Source: Anthoceros angustus
Lineage: Eukaryota > Streptophyta > Anthocerotopsida > Anthocerotales > Anthocerotaceae
Assembly (NCBI GenBank): GCA_010909165.1
Contig: MU008233.1
Location: forward strand, 1 to 64,000
Reading direction: 5' to 3'
DNA length: 64,000 nucleotides
Shown here: piece by piece, positions 11,332 through 20,995 of the stretch
How positions within the stretch are numbered: the first letter of the stretch is position 1
Layout: each line of letters opens with the position of its first letter
Notes under the pieces: model-generated
What the model was told of the DNA's origin: nothing
Seen by the model: the letters and a program-made list of their open reading frames with translations, nothing else
Databases searched by the model: none
Translations under genes and position numbers: made by a program

Positions 11332-12311
11332 TCCCTTTCTTCTCTTTTTCCAGCGCACGTTCAGCCTCCTCTTGCCTCGGAAACGGTGAACTCGGAAACG
11401 ATTCAAAAAGGCGGCTTTTAGAGCTTCCCAATCCATTGGTGCGCTGGTGTTGTAGGTCCGACCATACCATTGCTGAGCATGCCCCCTCAACAACCCGGGA
11501 AAGATGCGTAGTCGGTCAGCGATCGTGTCCTCCAGATTGGCATGGGATACGTGCTCGAAAGTGCGCACAAACGCCTCTGCTTCGTCACCCTTTTTCCTCT
11601 CGCCAAACTTGACATACTATTGGCGACTATGGGGTTGCGACAGCCCCCCTCCTCCAACCGCTCCGCTCATGTTGCTCAGCCCGATCGCCCCTGCCAATCC
11701 CACGCTTCTCCTACCTTCGGTGGGTTCGGAAATTGATCCTCTGGCGCTGAAAGTTGGGGACGCTCGAGGAGTAGAGACCTCCTCCGACGTTCGTCCCAGA
11801 ATCGCGAGTTGGGCAGTGATGCGATCAAGGCGTTCCGCGAGGTCTTCAGACCATGCTTGAAATTCCCCGCTGCTTACTCCCTCCTCGTCACTATCAGTCT
11901 CGCTCGAAGTTGAGCATCACTGCTTCGGAAGTTCCAACGTTGAGAAGGCCTAACGCTAGTAGTTGGATTCGGATCGCGCTCAAGGAATGGTGCCTCCTCC
12001 TCGCCTTCCTCTTCGTGCACCAATTTCTCTTCCACAACCTCCTTCCTCTCGTTGTCGGTGAATTCCACACTCTCTTCCCCTGGCGCGCTTCCTTGCTGAT
12101 TGCTAGATTCTCCCTTGTAAGCACGAGCAAAGGCAGCCTCTTCTTCGAGCGCCCGTAACTCGTCTTCCTCTTGCTGTCGACGGGTGGCGACAGCAGCGTT
12201 CTCCTCTCTCAATTGATTTCTCCTTGCAGCTCTCAGATCTCTCGCAGTGACCGGTGGGGGTGACCTTCTGCGATCTTCTCCTTGTACCCTCCCCCTACCA
12301 GACATCTGCAA
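11323..12311 (-). pseudogene. Ty3/gypsy gag remnant
   Basis: On the minus strand, 12311-11874 encodes a charged Glu/Arg-rich N-terminal region. After a frameshift, 11568-11340 encodes TIADRLRIFPGLLRGHAQQW, then W-E-A-L-K-A-A-F-L-N-R-F. That is the retrotransposon gag core (PF03732 type), which forms the virus-like particle. The coding sequence stops at 11331 at a CACTA-like terminus. No protease or polymerase follows, so this is a 5' fragment of an element. Confidence 0.75.
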
Positions 12312-13020
12312 GTACCCTCATGATCTTCAACATACGGTCGTTAAAGAAAAATCAACCTACTCCTCTTAGAGGTTAGCCTTGTGACTATCTCACGCAAATT
12401 GCAACGTTCAGGAGGCGTGGTACTCCCTCTTCACAACGCACGATCACCAGGATATAGAACCCCTTCCCAGTCCTCCACTCGACCAAATCCTCACCACATC
12501 GCAACTCACAAGGAAAGCCATGAAAACTTCAATCTTCAATAGCAAGTCCCCGCACCAAGGCATCAAAAATGTGGAGGAAACTCCTGTATTTAGTGTTTCC
12601 CCTCACATTTATCCTAATCGCTTCAAGACGTCGTTGGCCTCTTCATTCCATGAGACTTGTGTGAACGATTCGGACTGGGGAAACAATCGGCTACTTGCGG
12701 CAAGAACACCACCTCGGCCTTGCTAAACAAGTAAGGCGCTCTCTAACTTTCCTCTATATGTACGCACCTCCCCGTAGACCGCCCGAAAAATCACCAATTC
12801 TCCACCTATAACGCATAATAACATAATTGCAGGTCATGCCTTAGCAACAGAGTTCCATTACCAAGCTCCCAGGGGACCCACAGCCCCACCCCACCAGGCT
12901 CGCTTGGCTCCACTGCAGCCTGACCTACACCTAATCCCCCACTCATCTCCTCATCCTCCTCCTATTCTAACCTCGGTTAAGACTTCGTCTCGGCTCGCCC
13001 TTACGGCTGGCGGGTCCACT
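12312..13020. other. Probable leader/LTR remnant DNA, no gene
   Basis: This stretch lies upstream of the minus-strand gag and upstream of the plus-strand copia element. It is pyrimidine-rich at 12860-13000. No coding similarity and no paired LTR copy were found in the window. Confidence 0.4.
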
Positions 13021-13021
13021 A

Positions 13022-13208
13022 TGACAAAATATACCTTTAGTTAGGTATGTAACCTAGCCGTACAACAAGTCATTTAGGTTTACATATAAACACATTATTA
13101 CATTACCCTTTCACTTACTCATTCAATGTCTTATGTTTTCTAAGCGCTTGCTCCAGCGTGCACCTCAACACAATGTCGGTGTCTTTGACAATAAGCCGAC
13201 CCTTCCCA
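13022..13208 (+). repeat. Tentative 5' LTR (3' portion) of the copia element
   Basis: The stretch ends CCCA a few bases before a primer-binding site. It contains CATATAAACA (about 13083), a possible TATA box. The left boundary is a guess (TGACAAAATA at 13022), because no second LTR is present for comparison. Confidence 0.35.
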
Positions 13209-13216
13209 TTTTCTTA

Positions 13217-13228
13217 TGGTATCGAGCC
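13217..13228 (+). other. Primer-binding site, initiator-tRNA-Met type
   Basis: TGGTATCGAGCC matches the plant copia primer-binding consensus TGGTATCAGAGC with a small indel. It primes minus-strand DNA synthesis. It marks the 5' end of the element's internal region. Confidence 0.7.
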
Positions 13229-14129
13229 ATATCGTGGCAATGATTTTATAGATGCAATGCCGAGCGAGGTCTAACTACGGATGCGGAGGAGGAGGTTTCA
13301 TGAAATCCTTCTCAAGGCACGCTGCATATCACTGATACGCTCGCGTGCATACGGCTAGTGCTAATTTCCAATCCCCAGGCGAGATCATGCATTCGAGGCT
13401 CTTTATGAGATTAATGATTCAACGCGTATTATACTCTGGCATGAGACCTGCGACACTGTGGACACCTTCTGAGACGATCAATCGTCACAGACGATCCTCG
13501 CTTGAGGCCACACAAGGAACATATTCCCCAATCAACACTTGAAACTTTGGAAGGTTCTTGAATGCAACAATTCGAGCAGGGAATCATTTGGAAGGCGATT
13601 GGACTCAGCAAATCGAAGATTCACAAATTCATCATGATTTTCTTGAGCATCAAAGAGTTGACCCTGCTCCAGGTTTTCAATGACATTCTGCGCTCCTTTG
13701 AGCGCCTCTGATTCTTTCCTTGATCACTATCTAGGGATGGTGGGAGGATCTCACGCTGAATTTTCTATCTTCCCCTCACATTTGCTTATTTGGTAGGAGC
13801 GATTAGTAACGTTTTTTAAAGCGAATCCTTCTTTGCCCTAGAAGACCCAGCTGAGTTAGTTTTCTTTTTGTGAGTAAAGCGTCATGAAACCAACCGCTTA
13901 CCTTTTAGATGGTCGAGGACACTGTTCATGTCAACAAGGACTTCTTCTTCAAATACCCCTACACCACATCCGCCGAGGTTAGATACCCAGTATGATGACT
14001 TAGCTTCCCCTCCACCTAGTCCTTCCTGGTCCCACCTGCATCCTCCACCAAACCCACTCTAACCTCCTCCACCCTCCCTCACACCTCCTCCTAATCCACC
14101 CATACCACCACTTGTACCACCAAATCCGC

Positions 14130-14285
14130 CTGTCAATATGGCTTCTGGTTCAACACCTTCTTTTACAGCAGAGCTAAACGAAAAAGACAGGTGCAATGGT
14201 ACCCGATATGAGGTGTGGCGTGTTTGCATGATGACCAATCTTCGCGCAAGAGGTGTGTGGGCAGTTGTAGATGGCTTCCTGCTTT
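14130..14285 (+). pseudogene. Copia gag N-terminal fragment
   Basis: The plus strand reads FTAELNEKDRCNGTRYEVWR, then a Met-rich stretch and LRARGVWAVVDG. This is the start of a copia gag (UBN2/DUF4219 type: substrate-like loop, Trp, LRAxGLWxVV). It breaks off at about 14285, where the sequence switches to gag in the opposite orientation. Confidence 0.6.
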
Positions 14286-14362
14286 GCTGTACATAAGGTC
14301 AACATAGTCTTCACAGCATATGTATTTTCCAATTGTTTCCAAATTTCGTGAGCTTTCGTCAA
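14174..14362 (-). pseudogene. Copia gag fragment in inverted orientation
   Basis: The minus strand reads TKAHEIWKQLENTYAVK, the UBN2 gag segment that should follow the LRARGVWAVVDG segment on the plus strand. Finding the two consecutive gag segments on opposite strands points to a local inversion with one breakpoint near 14285. Confidence 0.6.
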
Positions 14363-14799
14363 ATACTCTACTTCAGGTATTAGAACCTCTCAGGCCGATA
14401 TCAATATAGAGTATTACCAATCGTCGTTGCCACTTGTCGATACCATCTGTCACCGATTGTTGACCTTACTGAGCAAAGAAGCATCAGTGAGTACAAATTA
14501 GTGGGGATGGCATGCTTTAAGGATGCGAGAGGTGAGAGTGTGGCCGCCACACAAGTAAATTCTCCTTCGCCACCGCCCAAATGAATGCCACCATGATCAA
14601 GAGGATGCCTTGCAACTATTGCTCGCATGCCTCGCCTCAGACGACTTTTGTTTCACCTGAATGTACCTCAGATTAGCAGCGAATAAAGTTAGCTGCACCC
14701 CGCCATTTCCTAACTGGGAAGGTGTGATACCGCACTTTACCGAGGAGCAGAGCCACTGATCAATTCCAAGTGACTGGAGGAAGACTGAACGGATAGAGT

Positions 14800-15365
14800 T
14801 TTGTATACCTCACGTCAGTGTGGAGGATATGGGCGAGGACGGCGAGGTGGAGGTGTTCCCATCTTCCGGATGCTAACAATAAAGCAACCCTCTTCTTCTG
14901 CTAAGAAACCTGGCAATTGCAACTGGTGTAATACCCTAACCGGGAGAGGCGTGAAAAAGAAAGCGGAGAACCTCGGTCCCAAGCCAAGTCAATTTCATAC
15001 CAAGGAGAAACCTTCAGTCGAGGAGGCAGCACGTTGTCAAGATTTTCACTATCTGCCTTTCCTCCTCCTCTACCGACCCTGGAAGTTGGTATCTTGACTC
15101 TGGCGCCATTGCACGTATCTGCAAAGACAAATGTCTGTTCAGCAATTATAAGGACATCCAGCATGGGGATCAAGGAGTTCTACTTGGCGATGAACAAAAA
15201 TCAACGAGCTTACCGATTCAGGGTTATGGTACATGCCGTTTTGTTATGACTGACAACTCAGTTCTCCATGTTCCAGGCATCTTATATGTACGTGGTATGG
15301 CCAAGAATCTCTTTTCGATCAGATTGCTTGCTATTCACCATAATCTGGAAGTTCGCTTTTCTTGA
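14800..15365 (+). pseudogene. Copia gag C-terminus and aspartic protease
   Basis: A Gly/Arg-rich segment (GYGRGRRGGG) and a partial Cys motif (NCNWC) precede WYLDSGA (about 15089-15110), the catalytic Asp-Ser-Gly of the copia protease. LFSNYKD, QGVLLGDE, VLHVPGILYV and AKNLFSIRLL follow, the usual end of this domain. At least two frameshifts break it. Confidence 0.75.
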
Positions 15366-15504
15366 ACATCCTTGAAGTCTTCATACGAGCGAGTTCTTGT
15401 ATTGGTAGAGGAGTTCCAGATGCCGATCTATATCGCCTGGACGCCATTTGTGAGACCCCTACAATCACAATACATCGCCTCTTCACACCGCCAAACATGA
15501 CAAG

Positions 15505-15670
15505 CAAAGTTATGGCATGCTCGCCTTGGGCATGTAAACAAGAACTCATTGATCAAAATGTCGACTGGAGATTGCTATGCTGAGCCCCTGCCACCTTGCT
15601 TTAAAGACTTACCTCTTTGTGAAGCCTGTTTGATTTCTGAACAGAAAGAGAAGTCCTTTCCAGACTCTGG
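15505..15670 (+). pseudogene. Copia GAG-pre-integrase (zinc-binding) domain
   Basis: KLWHARLGHVNKNSLIKMST and, further on, LPLCEACLISEQKEKSFP give the H-H-C-x2-C pattern of PF13976, the zinc-binding N-terminal part of integrase. The catalytic DDE core that should follow has been deleted. Confidence 0.75.
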
Positions 15671-15679
15671 TTTTCGCTC

Positions 15680-16380
15680 TTCTGCAGCTACTGAGTTAAA
15701 CCTCGAACTACATCAAATGGAAGTTTGCACAGCATTTTTGCATGGAGAAATCGAGGAGGAAATATATATGGAGCAACCTCAAGGCTATGTGGACAAGCGT
15801 TTCCCTAACAAGGTCCTCAACCTTCTCAGGGCCCTATATGGCCTTAAGCAGAGTGCTATGCTATGGAATAAGAAACTTGACGAGGAACTCAAAGCTTTAG
15901 GTTTTGTGCAAAGTCTTGACTCATCCGCTTTTATCCAGTCGACGGGCAGACTCATCCTCGCCGTATATGTGGATATTTGTATGTTTGCCTGCTCCGACTC
16001 GACCGCTCAACAAAATCAAGGTCTTCTTAGCGAAGTTTGAGATGAAGGATGTGGGAGCTCTAAAATTTTGTCTTGGTGTTCAAGTACTAAGGAACAGAGA
16101 TGAAGGGCTTATTATTATTCATCAGAAGAAGTACTGAATGAAATTCCGGGTTGCTTTTGAGCTAGATCGCGGAGCTAGGCCGGCCTCCTGTGTTACGTGG
16201 GAGCTAAACCACCGATCACAGCAAGATTCTGAGGAGATAGCAGACATGGAAAAGGTTCCATACGAGATTACTACGGTTGCTGATTTTTATCTCGAATTGA
16301 CACGCCCTAACATAGCACACTACTGCAGTTGTGTATCCCAATTCTCTGGAAAACCTCGACGCATCCATTGGGCGGTGTGA
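15680..16380 (+). pseudogene. Copia reverse transcriptase
   Basis: LELHQMEVCTAFLHGEIEEE, YMEQPQGYV, LRALYGLKQSAMLWNKKL and AVYVD(D) define the copia polymerase (RVT_2). The catalytic YVDD appears as YVDI because of a lost base near 15972. FEMKDVGALKFCLGVQVLRN (from about 16037) and VPYEITT..TRPNIAHYCSC continue the domain in other frames. Ends near 16380, where the duplicated unit begins. Confidence 0.85.
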
Positions 16381-16527
16381 AGCAATTTATCGATATCCTG
16401 AAGGTACCTTGCATTTTGGCCTTTTCTATCGACCGAATTCTCTTTACGGACTAATTCTTTGATATACAGGATGCATGGGCCTCAGACTCGTGATTCATGC
16501 AAGAGTCTATCAACATACTGCTTTTCT

Positions 16528-16917
16528 TATAGCCGGAGGAGCTGTTAATTGGTCTGCCAAAAGCAAACATCCATAGCTCTATCATCGGCTGAAGTTGAGT
16601 ACATTTCACTCACTGACTCAACAAAGGAGGCTGAACGGGAGCGATCTTACCTGAAGGATATTCACCTTGAGCAGACGGGCCCCACAACCATCTTCTGTGA
16701 TAACAACTCTGCTATTGCTCTCGTCGCGAACCCCCGCTTTCATGCAAGGACGAAGCATTTTGAGATCAAGCACCACTATATCAAAGATACAGTATCAAAA
16801 GGAGTGATCAAAGTAGAGTACATCCCTACAGCTGAGAACACTGCTGATATTTTAACAAAGGCGTTGCCAAAGCTGAAGCATGCTATACATAGAGAGTCCC
16901 TTGGGCTCAAGGACTGA
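16528..16917 (+). pseudogene. Copia RNase H domain, copy 1
   Basis: The frame contains KQTSIALSSAEVEYISLTD, TTIFCDNNSAIALVANPRFH, RTKHFEIKHHYIKD and ADILTKALPK. These are the catalytic Ser-Ser-Ala-Glu and Asp-Asn segments and the C-terminal tail of copia RNase H. The frame is open for about 120 residues and ends at a stop at 16915-16917. Confidence 0.85.
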
Positions 16918-16929
16918 CTACCTACGGAT

Positions 16930-17515
16930 TTTGCTACCCGCCTATGCTTACATTCCTCTCAACGCCGACAAGCTTTACGCTCGTGCTACTTAAGGCGGTA
17001 TTTATTGGCTATGGCGAGACCTGTAAGGCATATAAACTAGTTGACTTGGATACCCATGCTATTGTATATGCTCGACCGCTACTTTTGATGAGGCTTTGGC
17101 ATTCCGCTTCGCTCGTCCTCGCTGGACTGCCGGCTCTAGAGTAGACGGAGCTATAATTGCCCACCACTTGTAATCAATTGTATCAATTAATAAAGCACTA
17201 AACTTTGATCAGACGCTTCCACAAAGCACCTCAAACTTTCTTATGTTATGGTACACATAAGGCATCAAGGCCTATAAATTGTAAGATGCTCCTACTAATC
17301 AGGTTATCTATGCTTGTAGTGTTACCTTTGATGAACAGCATCCTTGGGTCTCAGTGGGAGCTACTCCTTTCTCTCCGGATCTTGTTGATTCCGAGGAAAA
17401 TATTTTCCTTCATGTCTCTCATTTTGATTCTACTGATCATGGCCCCTTAGCATCTGCTGAGGATCCTCTTGCCCCTGTTCTAGATATTGTCTCTGTGAGG
17501 TGGGGATAATAGCCA
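16930..17515 (+). pseudogene. Copia integrase C-terminal and linker fragment, copy 1
   Basis: Plus-strand pieces FIGYGETCKAYKLVDLDTHA and DSTDHGPLASAEDPLAPVLD match the segment that normally lies between integrase and reverse transcriptase. Here it follows RNase H, which is a permuted order. Confidence 0.65.
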
Positions 17516-18059
17516 TGTTAGCGTAAGATGAACTCTTAACACCTCACCGGCCTTTCCAAGCCGGCTCAAGAATGGTGTAACATTGAATATGCATGCAGGT
17601 TAGATGGAAATTGTTTTAAGTCCAATGCAGATGTATGTGTGTAGTTCGTTTTGGTTTGTGGAATTATTGCTATCTTGTAGCCTTTTGTGGTGTTCATGAC
17701 GCTTAGTGCCACTCGAACAAACTCGCATGCACGATGCGGTGGAGATGCAAAGGCTTATAATCTTATGCCAAGATATATGATGTGTTGCCGGAGGCGTATG
17801 CTACACATGGCGCTGGTGTTGGACCCGTTGTATGCACAAGCTTTTATCCATCAAGTTTTATCCGTCAAAGCTCTACAAGATGGCGCGATTTTACAAGGGT
17901 TGAGGACGGCAATTTTACATAAGGGATTTTACAAGGGTTGTCTGTTGAGGAAATGCTTAAATGAATGCAAGTGCCTACCTCGTGCGACAGGGTTGTAGTA
18001 TGTAACTAGCCGGAAAACCCGGGCCGCATCATTGGGCAAAAAGTGTGAAGCTTAATTTA

Positions 18060-18600
18060 TCCCGATATCACTGAAGGGTACACCTTGCATTTTGGCCTTT
18101 TCTATCAACTTGAATTCTCTTCTGGACTAATTCTTTCAGCATATATGACAGAGGAGATGCGGTGGGCCTCCGACTCGATTCATGCAAGAGTCTATCAACA
18201 TACCGCTTTAACTCTTATAGCGGGAGGAGGCTATAACGGTCTGCAAAAGCAAACATCCATAGCTCTATCATCGATCGGGTTGAGTACATTTCACTCACCT
18301 TGACTCAACAAAGGAGGCCGAAGCAGGGGCGATCTTACGAAGGATATTCACCTTGGCCGACATTCATTCGGGCCCCACAACTATCTTACATGATATAACA
18401 ACTACGCTGCTCTCGTCGCGAACCCCGCTTTCATGCAAGGACGAAGCATTTTGAGATCAAGCACCACTATATCAAAGATACGGATTGTCAAAGGGTGATC
18501 AAAGTGAGTACATCCCTCACAGGCGAGAATGCTGATATTTTAACAAAGGCGTTGCCAAAGCTGAAGCATGCTATACATAGAGAGTCCCTTGGGCTCAAGG
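18060..18600 (+). pseudogene. Copia RNase H domain, copy 2
   Basis: WASDSIHARVYQH, KQTSIALSS, RTKHFEIKHHYIKD and ADILTKALPKLKHAIHRES appear in shifting frames. Compared with copy 1 it has more short deletions. Confidence 0.7.
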
Positions 18601-19275
18601 ACTTCAGCTACCTACTTCGGATTTTTTGCTACCCCGCCTATGCTTACATTCCCTCTCAACTTCGTGACAAGCTTTCTGCTCGTGCTCGCAAGCTGGTATT
18701 TGTTGGCTATGGCGAGGACCGTAAGGCATATAAACTAGTTGACTTGGATACCCATGCTATTGTATATGCTCGCACTGTCACTTTTGATGAGGCTCGGTTG
18801 CATCACTCGTTACATCCTCATGGACTCGCTTGACTCTAGGCAGACCACAGGCTATAATTGCCCACCACTTGTAATCAATTGTATCAATTAATAAAGCACT
18901 AAACTTTGATCGGGCGCCCACAAAGTTCCTCAAACTTTCTTATGTTATGGTACACATAAGGCATCAAGGCCTATAAATTGTAAGATGTCTACTAATCAAA
19001 GTTATCTATGCTTGTAGTGTTACCTTTGATGACAAGCATCCTTTGGGGTCTCGATGGAGCTACTCGCTTTCTCTAGGATCTTGTTGATTCCGAGGAAAAT
19101 ATTTTCCTTCATGTCTCTCATTTTGATTCTACTGATCATGGCCCCTTAGCATCTGCTGAGGATCCTCTTGCCCCTGTTCTAGATATTGTTCCTGTAGGTG
19201 GGGATAATATAGCCATGTTAGCAGAAGATGAACCAGAACAGCCTACTGACCCTTTCCAAGCCGGCTCATGACGGC
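18601..19275 (+). pseudogene. Copia integrase C-terminal and linker fragment, copy 2
   Basis: It is open and continuous with RNase H copy 2 to 18833. It reads AYIPSQLRDKLSARARKLVF, VGYGEDRKAYKLVDLDTHAI and ARTVTFDEA, the typical copia integrase C-terminus, then DHGPLASAEDPLAPVLDIVP. Confidence 0.75.
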
Positions 19276-19755
19276 AGCTGAGAGTGGTGTGAATATTGCA
19301 GTGCATGCAGTTAGATGGAAATTGTTTTAAGTCCAGGCTGCAGTCTATGTAGATGTGTGTAGTTCGTTTTTGGTTTGTGGAATTATTGCTATCTTGTAGT
19401 AACCAGTCTTTGTGGTGTTCATGACGCTTAGTGCCACTCGCCGAACAAGCCTGGCATGCCTGATGCGTGTGCAGTGGAGATGCAGTGCTTGTAACTTATG
19501 CCAAGATATATGATGTGTTGCCGGAGGCAGATGCTACACATGGCGCGATGGGTGTTGACCCGTTGTATGCACAAGCTTTTTATCTGTCAAGTTTTATCCG
19601 TCAAGCGCTCTACAAAGATGGCGATTTTACAAGGGTTGTCTGTTGAGGAAGACGGCAATTTTACAAGGGATTTTACAAGGGTTGTCTGTTGAGGAAATGC
19701 TTAAATGAATGCAAGTGCCTACCTCGTGCGACAGGGTTGTAGTATGTAACTAGCC

Positions 19756-20990
19756 AGGTGGTAGGGAGAAAGATAAAGAACGTTTTGCAGTCACCAGATG
19801 CCACATATGTTTTTGAGTCCACCCTTCACGCGTAGAGTTGGTTCCGTTGGGGGGTGCCATGCTGAGAAAGAAGTTTCTAGAAAAGATTGCAAGGTCTACA
19901 AGTCATAAATGCTATTTAGCTTCCGCTCAGGTATGACAAGAAGATAGACTTTTTGAAAAGGGTGGCCGCAGAAGTTGTGAAATTCCCCTAAGGCAACAAC
20001 AATCGCAGTAATCGAAGACAATGTTGGACAAATAATTCCTCGCTTCTTCTTCTACGTGGAATGCAGGAATGCCTTTTCTGTGCACAAAGGGTACCTGCTC
20101 GTAATCTGCGCAAAGGACTTATCATTATTGTGCACAACAACATCGTGATAAGGTACATATGTGGTTCTAAACATGCAGTTTAAGCCTGATGCTTAGTTCA
20201 CAGACTGGTTAGCGAGTGTTCACAGATTGATTAATGAGTAACATAACAAACCTGTGCATGAAGGTCAAGGACAGTTAGTAGGAGGACAACCATGATCAAA
20301 CAACAAAACGAAACACAAATAAACGCACTATGGTGCATGCGTTACTTGAGGCAAAGACTCAGATAGCCTTGCTTTTCCTATCAATTTTTCTTGTACCCTC
20401 TTCTAGTCAACAAGAAAGTCAAGAGCTACATACAAATGGCTCCCTACTGCATCACTCCTACATCCACCCGCAATTGCATCCTCCACATCCTCTACATCCT
20501 CCCATCCTCCTACATCCTCATACAATGGCTACCTACCGCATCTTCCTACATCCTCCCGCGATTGCATCCTCCCGCATCCTCCAGCCAAAAAGAACATTGA
20601 TCAGAACTCCTAGTTCCTAGTTCACAGCCCGCATGGTGATATCGCACAGTCTTTTTGGTTCCAAACAATTTTGGGAGCGGTGTGGGTGTCGTTGTGGGTG
20701 TCGTTTTGGTTGGATGGGGAAAGGCCCAATCATCTCGAATCAGAACCCTTGCTGAAGATTTCTCCCCCGGGTTTGTTTTGATTTATTTTCAAAATACCAA
20801 ATTAAAAAAGATAAGGATTCACATGTCAATCTCTCTCCGAAACTTCGAAACCACAACGTTCCTTTTGTTCTGGGTACCCAATCGAAATTCGTCTGCATTT
20901 TTCTTCAAGGTGGTGTGGTCACACACAGTAGACTACCTGCCATCGTGCTCTATATAGATAGTCTGTTGTTACCTTTCGGGAACGGGACCG
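19756..20990. other. Unassigned spacer with a pyrimidine-rich repeat
   Basis: No gene was recognised. At 20455-20590 an imperfect C/T-rich tandem repeat built on TACATCCTCC occurs, and frames over it are artefacts. CTCTATATAGATAG at 20949 is a TATA-like element about 45 bp upstream of the first ATG of PPR copy A. Confidence 0.45.
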
Positions 20991-20995
20991 GAACG

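Larger units (their letters stand above)
13217..16917 (+). mobile_element. Ty1/copia retrotransposon, internally deleted and rearranged
   Basis: In order, the plus strand shows a primer-binding site, gag pieces, a zinc-finger/protease region, GAG-pre-integrase, reverse transcriptase and RNase H. The integrase core is missing between 15660 and 15680, where pre-integrase joins reverse transcriptase directly. Frames are broken repeatedly, and an internal gag piece is inverted (14174-14362). No 3' LTR follows RNase H. Instead, integrase C-terminal sequence appears and the whole 3' part is duplicated. The element cannot be functional. Confidence 0.85.
16380..19755 (+). repeat. Tandem duplication of the copia 3' part, ~1.7-kb unit
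   Basis: The block from ACCTTGCATTTTGGCC (16406) to CGTGCGACAGGGTTGTAG (17981) recurs from 18082 to 19725. The offset drifts from 1,676 to 1,744 bp because of indels. Each unit holds RNase H, then integrase C-terminal and linker sequence, then non-coding DNA. Copy 2 is fuller in its integrase segment; copy 1 has the better RNase H. Confidence 0.85.

Noticed and set aside
20455-20590. Protein with His/Pro/Leu repeats (HPPHPLHPP)
   Set aside because: It is a translation of a TACATCCTCC simple repeat.
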